NCBI RefSeq assembly: GCF_001307035.1 | Contig: NZ_LKIU01000005.1 | Span: forward strand, 978,300 to 1,042,299 | Source of the DNA: Arthrobacter sp. Edens01 | Lineage (GTDB): Bacteria; Actinomycetota; Actinomycetes; Actinomycetales; Micrococcaceae | Direction: 5' to 3' | DNA length: 64,000 bases | Shown here: positions 16,560 through 25,052 of the stretch, piece after piece | Layout of the letters: the number at the start of each line of letters is the position of its first letter | Numbering within the stretch: the first letter of the stretch is position 1 | Position numbers and translations under genes: made by a program | The notes under the pieces: generated by a model | Told to the model about the DNA's origin: nothing | What the model saw: the letters and a program-made list of their open reading frames with translations, nothing else | Databases searched by the model: none

Positions 16560-17225
16560 CTATGATACCGGTGTTGCCGTGAGCACAACGTTATCTTCAT
16601 AGTCGTTCTCCGTGTCGAGCCACTGGCCGCCGCAGGTGACCAGCTTCAGCAGATGATCCCCCGTCCGGTCGAAGAGGCGGTGTCCGTCAAGGGATCGCTT
16701 GGCGATGTTCTCTACCTGCTGTGTCCGGTACACGACGGTGGAGCCGTCTTCCCTTGTCACAGTGACTTTGGTTCCTGGTGCTACGTCCTTCAGGCCGGCG
16801 ATGGGCAGCACCTCCGTTTGTGAGTCCACATGTGCGGCCAGGACCGAAGACCCGGCGTCGGCACCTGGTGCCGGTCCGTAGCGGTACCACCCGGCCTGGA
16901 CGTGGTTGTCGGGAATGGTCATTGCGCCGTTGTCCTCCACTCCGACCGGCACTACCTCCAGGTCGATGCCCGTACCTTCCACCTGGACCCGGACCGGGGC
17001 GGGGATGGCTTCCTCCGCTTCGGGGGAAGCCTGCCGGATTGGAATGCCTGCTGCGGGAGATGACGCAGTGGGGGATGATGGCGCGGACTGCTGAGTCTGC
17101 GGCGAAGCGGAGCTGGCTGCCGGTTCCTGTGCTGCAGGCCCGCCGGCGCACGCTCCCAGCGCCAGAGCTCCGGCGGTCAGCCAGGCTGCAGCGAGGTATC
17201 GGCGGGAGCTTCCGGGGTGGTGCAT
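16560..17225 (-). CDS. Class F sortase, predicted lipoprotein
   Basis: 221 residues. A signal peptide ends in a lipobox-like ALGAC (Cys26), followed by a Ser/Pro/Gln-rich spacer to about 60. The sortase domain has the catalytic histidine in LAAHVDS (His132) and cysteine in LVTCGG (Cys198). The catalytic arginine is normally found about twelve residues after the cysteine (YRDNVV); here that site reads YEDNVV (Glu210), so either the arginine is supplied elsewhere or chemistry is altered. Sortases cleave LPXTG-like signals and anchor proteins or crosslink polymers. It lies between the sigma gene and the DUF4397 gene on the same strand. Confidence 0.88.
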   Translation of the reverse strand: MHHPGSSRRYLAAAWLTAGALALGACAGGPAAQEPAASSASPQTQQSAPSSPTASSPAAGIPIRQASPEAEEAIPAPVRVQVEGTGIDLEVVPVGVEDNGAMTIPDNHVQAGWYRYGPAPGADAGSSVLAAHVDSQTEVLPIAGLKDVAPGTKVTVTREDGSTVVYRTQQVENIAKRSLDGHRLFDRTGDHLLKLVTCGGQWLDTENDYEDNVVLTATPVS

Positions 17226-17272
17226 GTAAGGAGCCTTTCAGGGTGGTTATCGGGGAACTTCGTGATATGGGA

Positions 17273-17314
17273 GAAGGTGCAGTGCAGCCGTCACGCCGGC
17301 TGCACTGCACCTTC
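17273..17314 (-). terminator. 18-bp perfect inverted repeat between DUF4397 and sortase genes
   Basis: Arms GAAGGTGCAGTGCAGCCG (17273-17290) and its exact complement (17297-17314) with a 6-base loop. Its position 29 bases past the DUF4397 stop fits a terminator or an mRNA-stabilising hairpin. There is no T-run on the reverse strand, so termination would be imperfect. Confidence 0.65.
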
Positions 17315-17342
17315 GGATTGGAGGGCGCTGCACGCCCGCGGA

Positions 17343-18170
17343 CTACTCCGCGGAGGTTGCGTCCACGGTGCTGCGGCGGCGGGCCACCACTGCGGTGCCG
17401 GCCAGTGCCATCAGCGTCAGGCCACCGGCGGCGGCAAGCATGACGCCGGAGTTGTCCTGGGCTGCGGGCAGGGCACCCGGCACTGCGTTGGGCGCGCTTT
17501 CCATGCCTTCGACGGTCTGGGTTGCGAGGGCGAGGTTGCCGTCTTCCAGGGAGCCCCATGCGTAGACGATGGTGTGGACACCTTCAGGCAGGGTCAGATC
17601 GGCCGGGCCAATGACAGGCTCAGTCGTGCCTGCTGCCGCCACGGAGGCCGAGATGGTTCCGGCGTCCACGGGAAGTGTCTTCTCATCGGGATTCGCCAGG
17701 TTCGTGATCACCGGTGTGCCGTTGGCGAGCACATCTACAGCGGGAGCGGCGGCCACGTGGCGAACCGTGAGGTGCGCCTTCCCGGCCTCGATGGTGGACA
17801 TGTCATTGGTGTAGAGGTTGGCGGTCGGGGTGCCGTCCTCGGCAAGGTTTGCCACCGCCGTGAAGTTGCCGCCGGCGGTGAGGTCTGCGGTTACCGGACC
17901 GATGATCGGAGCGGAAGCGTCAGCTGCATCCGGAGCGGTAATGGCGAGTTCGTAGCTGCCTGCGGGCAGGGACAGCGGCCCGGCCATACTGCCGGGCGTG
18001 AAGTCATCAAGGGTCAGCTCACCATTGACGTAGACATCCACGGTGGTGTCCGGGACGGCGTGGAAAACTGAGAGCTGGGCCTCATCTGCTGCCGAGGCTG
18101 CGGGTGCGGCTGCCAGGCCTGCTGCGGCTGCCAGGCCGGCTGCTGCAAAAATTGTGGTGGTCCTGCGCAT
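17343..18170 (-). CDS. Secreted DUF4397 protein with C-terminal anchor-like segment
   Basis: 275 residues from ATG 18170, preceded by AGGAG. Signal peptide MRRTTTIFAAAGLAAAAGLA ending near ASAADEA. Two DUF4397 units are seen: LSVFHAVPDTTVDVYVNGEL (about 33-52) with later YELAITAPDAADASAPIIGP, and LTVRHVAAAPAVDVLANGTP with ISASVAAAGTTEPVIGP. The C-terminus has LPAAQ, a hydrophobic stretch (GVMLAAAGGLTLMALAGTAVV) and RRR, the layout of a sortase sorting signal but without LPXTG. The adjacent sortase is the obvious candidate partner. DUF4397 proteins are extracytoplasmic; their ligand is unknown. Confidence 0.88.
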   Translation of the reverse strand: MRRTTTIFAAAGLAAAAGLAAAPAASAADEAQLSVFHAVPDTTVDVYVNGELTLDDFTPGSMAGPLSLPAGSYELAITAPDAADASAPIIGPVTADLTAGGNFTAVANLAEDGTPTANLYTNDMSTIEAGKAHLTVRHVAAAPAVDVLANGTPVITNLANPDEKTLPVDAGTISASVAAAGTTEPVIGPADLTLPEGVHTIVYAWGSLEDGNLALATQTVEGMESAPNAVPGALPAAQDNSGVMLAAAGGLTLMALAGTAVVARRRSTVDATSAE

Positions 18171-18377
18171 GGCTTCTCCTAATGTGTTTTGCCGGCCGTG
18201 TTGCCCGGCTCCTTTGTGGCCTACACCTCCTTTACCGGTGGGGCGGCGGGTTTGGATGCAGAAGTATGAAAAGTTTTTCGAAAACTTTTCCACGCCCGCG
18301 CGTGCCTCCGTATGGCACGCTGCCAGCCGTTTCGCTGCCGGGGACCTGTCCGGGTGCGTAGTATCATCGTTTGGTCT

Positions 18378-18450
18378 GCCCCCGTAGCTCAATGGATAGA
18401 GCAACGGCCTTCTAATCCGTAGGTTGCGCGTTCGAGTCGCGCCGGGGGCA
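18378..18450 (+). tRNA. tRNA-Arg (TCT)
   Basis: Acceptor GCCCCCG/CGGGGGC, anticodon loop CTTCTAA giving TCT, T-loop GTTCGAGTC, discriminator A. CCA (18451-18453) is encoded directly after. Between here and 18672 no other feature was seen. Confidence 0.95.
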
Positions 18451-18672
18451 CCATCCCTGAAGCCTCCAGAGCCCTGCAGTGCGCTGGAGGTTTCACCCTT
18501 TTCCGCTTCCGATCCTTCCGCAGGCACTTCCCCTCCACACCCCCGCGTATGCCAACCGATGACTTCGAATCATCCACATGGCTGACCGGCGCGGTTTTCG
18601 CATACGCGATACCGGCCAGACTGGCTGGACCGGCCAACCGCCGGCACTGAACCGCAGGAGAAGGGCAGATTG

Positions 18673-19239
18673 ATGACTGACACCATTACCCTCCGGGGCT
18701 ACGTTGCGACGGAGGTCCGGACGACAACGGCGGACAGCGGACTGGCCATCGCCGGATTCAGGATGTGCACCACCGAACGGCGGTTCGACCGTGATTCCGG
18801 GTTGTGGGTGGACGGCCATACGAACTGGTACTCGGTCTCGATGTTCCGCCAGCTCGCCACAAACGCCGGGGTGAGCATCCACAAGGGAGACCGGGTGATC
18901 GTAACCGGCAGGCTGCGCGTGCGGCAGTGGGCAACCGACGGCGGCCGCAGCGGGACCTCGGTGGATATCGATGCCGACGCCGTGGGGCACGACCTCATGT
19001 GGGGCACCGCCAACTTCCGGCGGAACATCGGCGAGAAGGCGTCCCTGCGCACTGCGGCTGCAGGGGAGGACGGGGAGACGCAGGGCGGCAACGCATTTGA
19101 GGGGGACGTTGATCCGGTAACGGGGGAACTGCTCGGCTCCGGCGGGGAAACGGACTCTACGGGCGGCCTGGATAACCTGGCGGGGTTTGAGACGCAGAGC
19201 CTGCCTCACGACGCCGAACCCGAGCCCGCCGCCTACTGA
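18673..19239 (+). CDS. Single-stranded DNA-binding protein paralogue (SsbB-like)
   Basis: 188 residues from ATG 18673 (a TTG directly upstream is possible). N-terminal OB fold: TITLRGYVATEVRTTTADSG, FRMCTTERRFDR, then TNWYSVSMFRQLATNAGVSI and GDRVIVTGRLRVRQW, all typical of bacterial SSB. The C-terminal tail is acidic and Gly-rich but ends EPEPAAY rather than the DDDxPF tip that recruits partner proteins. That and its location away from rpsF/rpsR mark it as a secondary SSB of the kind linked to competence or sporulation in other actinobacteria. Followed by a lipoprotein gene 28 bases downstream. Confidence 0.9.
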   Translation: MTDTITLRGYVATEVRTTTADSGLAIAGFRMCTTERRFDRDSGLWVDGHTNWYSVSMFRQLATNAGVSIHKGDRVIVTGRLRVRQWATDGGRSGTSVDIDADAVGHDLMWGTANFRRNIGEKASLRTAAAGEDGETQGGNAFEGDVDPVTGELLGSGGETDSTGGLDNLAGFETQSLPHDAEPEPAAY

Positions 19240-19267
19240 CTGGGCAGCTGCGTGGCAGAATGTCAGG

Positions 19268-19744
19268 GTGAAGGCAGCCAAGCAGGTCAACAGGTTCCGT
19301 TTCCGGATTGGCGCCGCGGCTGCCGTCCCGGCCGTTCTGGCGCTGGCACTCTCCGGCTGCAGTCCTGCCCCGCAGCCGGCGGTTCCGTCCGCATCAGAAT
19401 CCTCGTCAGCAGCCACGGAGGGCAGTCCTGCTCCCGCCGAAGCCGCCCCTGAGCTGTCGGCGCAAGTCCAGGCGGTTGAAGCCGCACTGACCGAGCTGCT
19501 GGCCGCCAGTCCTTCCCCGTCGCGTGAAGCGGTGCGGGAGGCCTATGTCAGTGCCGGTTTCAGCCCGGATGCGGTGGAGGTTTCCCAGGACGGCACGCCG
19601 ACTGGCCTCGGTGTGGACTCGATCGTCTCTGCCGCGCCGGAAGGCAGCGACTGCATCGTCGGCGAGATCCGCGGCGGGAGCCTGAGCATCACCACCATTC
19701 CGGTGTTGTCCAACGGTGACTGCCTTCTGGGAGATGACCGCTAG
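19268..19744 (+). CDS. Putative lipoprotein (possibly DUF6993 type)
   Basis: 158 residues from GTG 19268. Signal sequence with basic start (VKAAKQVNRFRFRIG), hydrophobic core and lipobox LALSGC. A Ser/Pro/Ala-rich spacer follows, then a compact domain with AVREAYVSAGFSPDAVEVS and two cysteines (GSDCIVGEIRGG and SNGDCLLGDDR) that could form a disulfide. I recall similar short lipoproteins in Micrococcales but cannot assign a function. The gene is close behind the SSB paralogue on the same strand and may share its transcript. Confidence 0.75.
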   Translation: MKAAKQVNRFRFRIGAAAAVPAVLALALSGCSPAPQPAVPSASESSSAATEGSPAPAEAAPELSAQVQAVEAALTELLAASPSPSREAVREAYVSAGFSPDAVEVSQDGTPTGLGVDSIVSAAPEGSDCIVGEIRGGSLSITTIPVLSNGDCLLGDDR

Positions 19745-19827
19745 AACGCTCCCTCCCCGGGGCGAATGGCCTCTGGCGCGAGTGCCGCAAATGGCACTTA
19801 GTGGCTTCAACCCACTAGCCTGAGAGC

Positions 19828-21510
19828 ATGGCGGAATTTATCTACACAATGACCAAGGCCCGAAAGGCCGTTGGCGACAAGGTTATCCTCGACGACGTAA
19901 GTATGTCCTTCTATCCCGGCGCCAAGATCGGCGTGGTTGGGCCGAACGGTGCGGGTAAGTCCACCATCCTGAAGATCATGGCGGGCCTGGACACCCCGTC
20001 CAACGGCGAAGCCAGGCTCAGCCCCGGCTACACCGTGGGTATCCTCCTGCAGGAACCGCCCCTGAACGAAGAGAAGACTGTCCTGGGCAACGTCCAGGAA
20101 GGCGTCGGGGAAATCTACTCGAAGATCCAGCGCTTTAACGAGATCTCCGAAGAGATGGCCCAGCCGGACGCTGACTTCGACTCGCTGCTCGAAGAGATGG
20201 GCAAGCTGCAGGAAGCCATCGACGCCGCTGATGCATGGGACATTGATTCCCAGCTCGAACAGGCGATGGACGCACTGCGGTGCCCGCCGCCGGACTCGGA
20301 TGTCACCGTACTCTCCGGTGGTGAGCGGCGCCGTGTCGCGCTCTGCAAGCTCCTGCTGCAGAAGCCGGATCTCCTGCTGCTCGATGAGCCCACTAACCAC
20401 CTCGACGCCGAGAGCGTCCTGTGGCTGGAACAGCACCTCTCCTCGTACCATGGCGCTGTCCTGGCCGTGACCCACGACCGCTACTTCCTCGACCACGTTG
20501 CCGAGTGGATCGCAGAGGTCGACCGCGGACACCTCTACCCGTACGAAGGCAACTACTCGACCTACCTCGAGAAGAAGCGTGCCCGCCTTGAAGTCCAGGG
20601 CAAAAAGGACCAGAAGCTGGCCAAGCGCCTGGCAGACGAACTGGACTGGGTCCGTTCCAACGCCAAGGGCCGCCAGACCAAGTCGAAGGCACGTCTGGCC
20701 CGCTACGAGGAAATGGCAGCCGAAGCCGAGCGCACACGGAAGCTTGACTTCGAAGAAATCCAGATTCCGCCGGGACCGCGCCTTGGTTCCCTGGTTTTGG
20801 AAGCCAAGGACCTGCAGAAGGGCTTCGGTGACCGCAAGCTGATCGACGGGCTGTCCTTCTCGCTGCCCCGCAACGGCATCGTCGGCGTCATCGGGCCGAA
20901 CGGCGTCGGCAAGTCCACACTGTTCAAGACCATCGTTGGACTTGAACCGCTGGACGGCGGCGACCTGAAGATCGGCGAGTCCGTCAAGATCTCCTACGTT
21001 GACCAGTCCCGTGGCGGCATCGATCCCAACAAGACGCTGTGGGAGGTTGTATCCGAAGGACACGACTTCATCCAGGTGGGGCAGGTTGAAATGCCTTCCC
21101 GCGCCTACGTGTCCGCGTTCGGATTCAAGGGACCGGACCAGCAGAAGAAGGCGGGTGTGCTTTCCGGCGGTGAGCGCAACCGGCTGAACCTGGCGATGAC
21201 CCTTAAGCAGGGCGGAAACCTGCTGCTGCTCGATGAGCCGACTAACGACCTTGACGTCGAAACGCTCTCCAGCCTGGAGAACGCCCTGCTCGAGTTCCCC
21301 GGCTGTGCCGTTGTGGTCTCCCACGACCGCTGGTTCCTGGACCGCGTTGCCACGCACATCCTGGCGTGGGAAGGCACTGACGAGAACCCCGCTGACTGGT
21401 ACTGGTTCGAGGGCAACTTCGAGTCCTACGAGCAGAACAAGATTGAACGGCTCGGCCCGGACGCTGCCAAGCCGCACCGCGTTACGCACCGCCGGCTGAC
21501 GCGCGACTAG
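19828..21510 (+). CDS. ettA: Energy-dependent translational throttle protein EttA (ABC-F)
   Basis: 560 residues. Two ABC modules without membrane domains: first with GPNGAGKS, signature LSGGERRRVALCKLL and LLLLDEPTNHLD; second with GPNGVGKS, LSGGERNRLNLAMTL and LLLLDEPTNDLD. The linker between them (EKKRARLEVQGKKDQKLAKR) and the arm region match EttA rather than drug-resistance ABC-F proteins. EttA binds the ribosomal E site and gates entry into elongation according to energy state. Single-gene unit ending at a strong hairpin terminator shared with tesB. Confidence 0.95.
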   Translation: MAEFIYTMTKARKAVGDKVILDDVSMSFYPGAKIGVVGPNGAGKSTILKIMAGLDTPSNGEARLSPGYTVGILLQEPPLNEEKTVLGNVQEGVGEIYSKIQRFNEISEEMAQPDADFDSLLEEMGKLQEAIDAADAWDIDSQLEQAMDALRCPPPDSDVTVLSGGERRRVALCKLLLQKPDLLLLDEPTNHLDAESVLWLEQHLSSYHGAVLAVTHDRYFLDHVAEWIAEVDRGHLYPYEGNYSTYLEKKRARLEVQGKKDQKLAKRLADELDWVRSNAKGRQTKSKARLARYEEMAAEAERTRKLDFEEIQIPPGPRLGSLVLEAKDLQKGFGDRKLIDGLSFSLPRNGIVGVIGPNGVGKSTLFKTIVGLEPLDGGDLKIGESVKISYVDQSRGGIDPNKTLWEVVSEGHDFIQVGQVEMPSRAYVSAFGFKGPDQQKKAGVLSGGERNRLNLAMTLKQGGNLLLLDEPTNDLDVETLSSLENALLEFPGCAVVVSHDRWFLDRVATHILAWEGTDENPADWYWFEGNFESYEQNKIERLGPDAAKPHRVTHRRLTRD

Positions 21511-21530
21511 TCACCGCCATTCGAACAAAT

Positions 21531-21566
21531 ACAAAAGCGCCCTGCCAGCCGGCAGGGCGCTTTTGT
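21531..21566. terminator. Bidirectional terminator between ettA and tesB
   Basis: Perfect 16-base arms ACAAAAGCGCCCTGCC (21531-21546) and complement (21551-21566), 4-base loop, T-rich 3' arm on both strands. Shared by convergent genes. Confidence 0.93.
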
Positions 21567-21583
21567 ATGTCCGGCCAGGGAAA

Positions 21584-22483
21584 CTACTGCGAGGCAGGAT
21601 AATCCGGCAGGCGCAGCATGCCTTCCTGCGCGATGGTTGCCACCAGCTGGCCATCGCGGTTGAAGATCCGTCCGGTGGAGAGGCCCCGGGCTCCTGAGGC
21701 ACTCGGGGATTCCTGCACGTAGAGAAGCCATTCGTCCACGCGCAGCGGCCGGTGCCACCACATGGCATGGTCCAGGCTTGCCACGGACATTCCCCGGGAC
21801 GCCCAGGAGATGCCGTGCCGCCGCAGCACCGGTTCCAGGATGGTGTAGTCAGTGGCATAGGCCAAAGCAGCCCGGTGCAGGTTCTGGTCATCCGGCATGG
21901 GCCCGAATGTCTTCATCCAAACGGCATTGCGTGCCGTCCGTTCCGGATCAGCTTCGAAGTAAACAGGCTGGGACACATGCCGGATATCCATGGGCCGGTA
22001 ATAAGACCAGGCCTTGGCTACGGGGTGGTTGAACTGAGCCAAAAGATCGGCGGTGGTGGGAAGCGACTCAGGATCCGGGATGCCTTCGGGCATTGGCTCC
22101 TGGTGGTCCAGACCTTCATCGGGAATTTGGAAAGACGCAATCAGGGACAGGATCGGCACACCGTTTTGATAGGCGTGCGTGCGGCGCGCGGAAAACGAGC
22201 GGCCGTCGCGCAGCCGCTCCACACCGAAAGTAATCGGCACTTCAGTGTCTCCGGGACGCAGGAAGTACCCGTGCATTGAGTGCATATGCCGGTCCCCGGG
22301 CACTGTGCGCGCCGCCGCCACCAGCGACTGGCCGAGTACCTGCCCGCCGAAGACACGCTTGCGCGGCTCGTGCTGCGACCCGCCGACGAAAATATCCTCG
22401 TCGGTCTTCGCCCCGCCGGCATCGCTGAGATCCAGGAGGTCGATCAGTGCTGCGGTCGGATCAAAGTCTTCGGCTGGTGCCAT
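21584..22483 (-). CDS. tesB: Acyl-CoA thioesterase II
   Basis: 299 residues, the normal TesB length, with two hotdog domains. Landmarks: RVFGGQVLGQSLVAAARTV and HSMHGYFLRPGD in the first, RDGRSFSARRTHAYQNG, then in the second ASLDHAMWWHRPLRVDEWLLY and GRIFNRDGQLVATIAQEG. The catalytic Asp is in ASLDHAMWWH. TesB hydrolyses medium and long acyl-CoAs to free acids. Divergent from the 4HBT gene at 22704, with a 220-bp intergenic region showing no recognisable feature. Confidence 0.94.
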   Translation of the reverse strand: MAPAEDFDPTAALIDLLDLSDAGGAKTDEDIFVGGSQHEPRKRVFGGQVLGQSLVAAARTVPGDRHMHSMHGYFLRPGDTEVPITFGVERLRDGRSFSARRTHAYQNGVPILSLIASFQIPDEGLDHQEPMPEGIPDPESLPTTADLLAQFNHPVAKAWSYYRPMDIRHVSQPVYFEADPERTARNAVWMKTFGPMPDDQNLHRAALAYATDYTILEPVLRRHGISWASRGMSVASLDHAMWWHRPLRVDEWLLYVQESPSASGARGLSTGRIFNRDGQLVATIAQEGMLRLPDYPASQ

Positions 22484-22703
22484 GTGGGTGTGTCTCCTAG
22501 CGGGCGGTGTTCATCAAGCCCGCCGCAGAATACGTCACGGAGGGCCTGTTTCGAGATTAGACGTATCCGCAGGTAACACCCAACATTTGTGCTGGCCGGG
22601 ACACCGTCCGGCTCCACCGGCCGCCGGCAGGAAGCAGTGGGGCTGCTGCGCCGGCTGTTCTCCGCCGGACGCGTTTTCGACGCCGCGGCAGACTCCTGAG
22701 AAG

Positions 22704-23204
22704 ATGGACAGCATGCCTATCCATCGCTTTCCCATCCAGCTGCGCTTCGGCGACGAGGATTCAAACGGCCACGTCAACAACGTCCGCTACGTGCAGTTCC
22801 TGGAGGAAGCCCGCGTAAGGCTCTCACTGCTGCCGCTGGAGCCGGCCGGCAGCCAGGAGTCCGCCGCTGAGGCAGAGACGTTCCGCTCGGTGACGAGGCA
22901 GGCGGGAAGCACCGTGGTCGCCCGGCAGGAGATCGAGTATCTGACGCCGCTTACCTACCGCCAGGACCCGGTCTGGATTGAAATCTGGGTAAGTGCACTC
23001 GGCGGGTCGAGCTTCTCATACGGTTTCCGCATCATGGACGAGGATGCGGGAACGGTATACGCCGTGGCAGAAGCTGCGATGGTGATGGTGGGGCGTGAAT
23101 CCGGCCGTCCGGAGCAGCTGACCGATCGGCAGCGCGCCATCCTCGGCAGCTGGGCAGGCGGACGGGTTCCCTTCCGCCGGGAAGCTGCCGGAGCAGCAAA
23201 GTGA
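22704..23204 (+). CDS. 4-hydroxybenzoyl-CoA thioesterase family protein
   Basis: 166 residues from ATG 22704 (or 163 from ATG 22713). Single hotdog domain: LRFGDEDSNGHVNNVRYVQFLEEARV has the Asp and the HVNN helix typical of YbgC/FcbC-type thioesterases, followed by RQEIEYLTPLTYRQDPVWIEIWV. Expected to hydrolyse a small or medium acyl-CoA; substrate unknown. Its stop overlaps the GTG of the next gene (GTGA at 23201-23204), indicating coupled translation. The neighbouring convergent-divergent tesB gives a local cluster of thioesterases. Confidence 0.88.
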   Translation: MDSMPIHRFPIQLRFGDEDSNGHVNNVRYVQFLEEARVRLSLLPLEPAGSQESAAEAETFRSVTRQAGSTVVARQEIEYLTPLTYRQDPVWIEIWVSALGGSSFSYGFRIMDEDAGTVYAVAEAAMVMVGRESGRPEQLTDRQRAILGSWAGGRVPFRREAAGAAK

Positions 23205-23863
23205 CGCAGGCGCAGAGTCTTCGGCTGGCAGACCCGCAGGTCACAGCCGACCTCAGGAACTTCGTGTCCCGGGCCCGCAGCGCCGACGACGGAGCGGTGC
23301 GCCTGCAGGCGGTCGGGGAAGTGCTGGCGGCCTATGTGTGTGTACTGAGGCCGAGGGTTCTGGGTGAGGCCATGCCCACGGTGATCGGGATGCGTGCAAT
23401 GCCGCTGGGGGTTCCTGCTGAGCTCGACACCACGGTCCAGCTCTCGGCCGTGGCCGACCGGCTGGCGCGGCTGGACTCCGGAGACACAGAGCTTCCAGTT
23501 CCGCCCATGACGGTTTCGGAGAGCTGGGCTGGAATCGCTGCTCCGCGTGCGGGGTGGCAGCATGAAGCAGAGGTGGAAGTTTCCCTGCTGGAGCAGGCGG
23601 CCCATCGGGGCATCAAGGAAGTTGCTGCCCGGATCCCGGGAAACCCGGGAGCGGCGATGGTCAACAATGTGCGCGTGCCGATCTGGAGCGAGCCGATCGC
23701 CGGACTGGCAGCAGAGCTTCCGGCAGGGGCAGCCTTCGCGGCGCTCACACTGGGTTTCCTGCCAAAGTCCGGAACGGCGTCGCTGTTCAGTAACGGACGG
23801 TGGCTGCGGCTTAGCACCAGCACGGGCCATGTACTGGTGCGCCCGCCTTCCGTCCTGTTCTAG
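23201..23863 (+). CDS. Conserved hypothetical protein
   Basis: 220 residues from GTG 23201, overlapping the previous stop by four bases. Predicted soluble: an N-terminal helix with [19 protein letters not shown], a hydrophobic helix [19 protein letters not shown], then a beta-rich C-terminal half ([51 protein letters not shown]). No catalytic motif is apparent and I do not recognise a named family. Co-translation with a thioesterase hints at a metabolic role. It converges on the haemoglobin gene and shares the CTAG stop palindrome (23860-23863). Confidence 0.7.
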   Translation: MTQAQSLRLADPQVTADLRNFVSRARSADDGAVRLQAVGEVLAAYVCVLRPRVLGEAMPTVIGMRAMPLGVPAELDTTVQLSAVADRLARLDSGDTELPVPPMTVSESWAGIAAPRAGWQHEAEVEVSLLEQAAHRGIKEVAARIPGNPGAAMVNNVRVPIWSEPIAGLAAELPAGAAFAALTLGFLPKSGTASLFSNGRWLRLSTSTGHVLVRPPSVLF

Positions 23864-24303
23864 GCGGAGTTGACCATTGAATGGGCTGCGCGCTCCAGAT
23901 AGTCCCAGAGCGTGGCTTCATGCAGGGGCGCCAGGTCCAGGGAGTCGACGGCGGTGCGCATGTGGCGCAGCCAGGCGTCGCGGGCTGCGGGGGTAACCTG
24001 GAAGGGCATGTGGCGCATCCGCAGACGCGGATGGCCGCGCAGCTCGCCATAGGTCTTTGGCCCGCCCCAGTACTGTTCGAGGAACATCAGGAGCCGTTCC
24101 TTCGCAGGCCCAAGGTCCTCCTCGGGATACATCGGCCGCATCAGCGGGTCGTCTGCGACGCCGTCGTAAAAGACGTCAACGAGCTTCACGAACGTCTCGT
24201 GGCCGCCGACTGCCTCATAGAAGTTGTAGGCGGGCGCGGTGAAACCGGTACCGGGATTCGACGCCGTGAGCGGCAGTGAAGCGGGACGGGGCTGATCAGT
24301 CAT
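23860..24303 (-). CDS. glbO: Group II truncated haemoglobin (trHbO)
   Basis: 147 residues. Very close in pattern to mycobacterial trHb[12 protein letters not shown] (Tyr46, B10), [14 protein letters not shown] (Tyr59, CD1), [25 protein letters not shown] with proximal His98, and ARDAWLRHM (Trp111, G8). An N-terminal extension of about 20 residues precedes the globin fold. Binds oxygen and nitric oxide and is implicated in NO or peroxide chemistry in related organisms. Its ATG overlaps the stop of the upstream MscS gene (24300-24303), so the two are co-translated. Confidence 0.95.
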   Translation of the reverse strand: MTDQPRPASLPLTASNPGTGFTAPAYNFYEAVGGHETFVKLVDVFYDGVADDPLMRPMYPEEDLGPAKERLLMFLEQYWGGPKTYGELRGHPRLRMRHMPFQVTPAARDAWLRHMRTAVDSLDLAPLHEATLWDYLERAAHSMVNSA

Positions 24304-24965
24304 TTACGCTCTTCTTCCTGTAATGCTGCGGAACCGGCTGCGGCCCCGGGTTCATCGGCGGGCGGGACAAATTGGCCCTGGGAACGGTTGCCCACTTTGG
24401 CGAACTCTCCGTTGCGGATGTACCAGATAACGCCGCGCTCATCCACCAGACGGGTGATGCGGATGCCGACCGACTGAACCGTCCCGGTGGTGTCACCGAC
24501 CTCGATTACGTCCCCGATGCCGTACTGGTCTTCCATGGTGATGAACAATCCGGCAAGGGCATCCCGGATGACTTCCCGGGCACCGAAACCAAGGGCGATG
24601 CCGACAATACCCACGCTGGCCAACAGCGGAGCAATGTTGATGCCCACAGCATCCAGGACCATGATGACCGCGACGGTCCAGATGGCGACGGTGACGGAGC
24701 TGCGCAGCAGGGCACCGATGGTGTCCGCCCGCTGGGCACGGCGCTTGTTGTCCAGATTCCGCATTACCGGTTGGGCCCAGCGCAGCCCCTGGGTCCGCAG
24801 CAGTGCAGACCCCTTCTGGGCGCGCGCCACCACCTTGGAAATCAGGAAACGCGCGATGAGCCAGACAATCATGGCGGCCAGGATGATTATCCCGCCTTCG
24901 AGAAGTCCGCTGACGTCGAAGCTCATCTTAATGGGGGGAGTGTCAGTTGTTGCCGGAAGCTGCAC
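24300..24965 (-). CDS. Small-conductance mechanosensitive channel (MscS family)
   Basis: 221 residues from GTG 24965; ATG 24926 ([12 protein letters not shown]) is an alternative giving 208. Three hydrophobic segments: [38 protein letters not shown] and the pore-lining TM3 [20 protein letters not shown], followed by [20 protein letters not shown] and [19 protein letters not shown], the beta domain. It is a compact MscS without N-terminal extra helices and with a truncated C-terminal domain. Releases solutes on hypo-osmotic shock. In one operon with the globin gene. Confidence 0.92.
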   Translation of the reverse strand: MQLPATTDTPPIKMSFDVSGLLEGGIIILAAMIVWLIARFLISKVVARAQKGSALLRTQGLRWAQPVMRNLDNKRRAQRADTIGALLRSSVTVAIWTVAVIMVLDAVGINIAPLLASVGIVGIALGFGAREVIRDALAGLFITMEDQYGIGDVIEVGDTTGTVQSVGIRITRLVDERGVIWYIRNGEFAKVGNRSQGQFVPPADEPGAAAGSAALQEEERK

Positions 24966-25052
24966 AGGTGCTGGCCGTCCTTCGAAGTTGGGGGGAAGGG
25001 TACTCCAAGGGTACTGCGGGAGGAACCTGCAGCAGGATCTGTGGAAGGGACC

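Noticed and set aside
18171-18377. Sigma-factor-specific promoter upstream of the DUF4397 gene (CATCC near 18255 on the reverse strand)
   Set aside because: Only a partial resemblance to the mycobacterial SigK -35 and no convincing -10 at the right distance.
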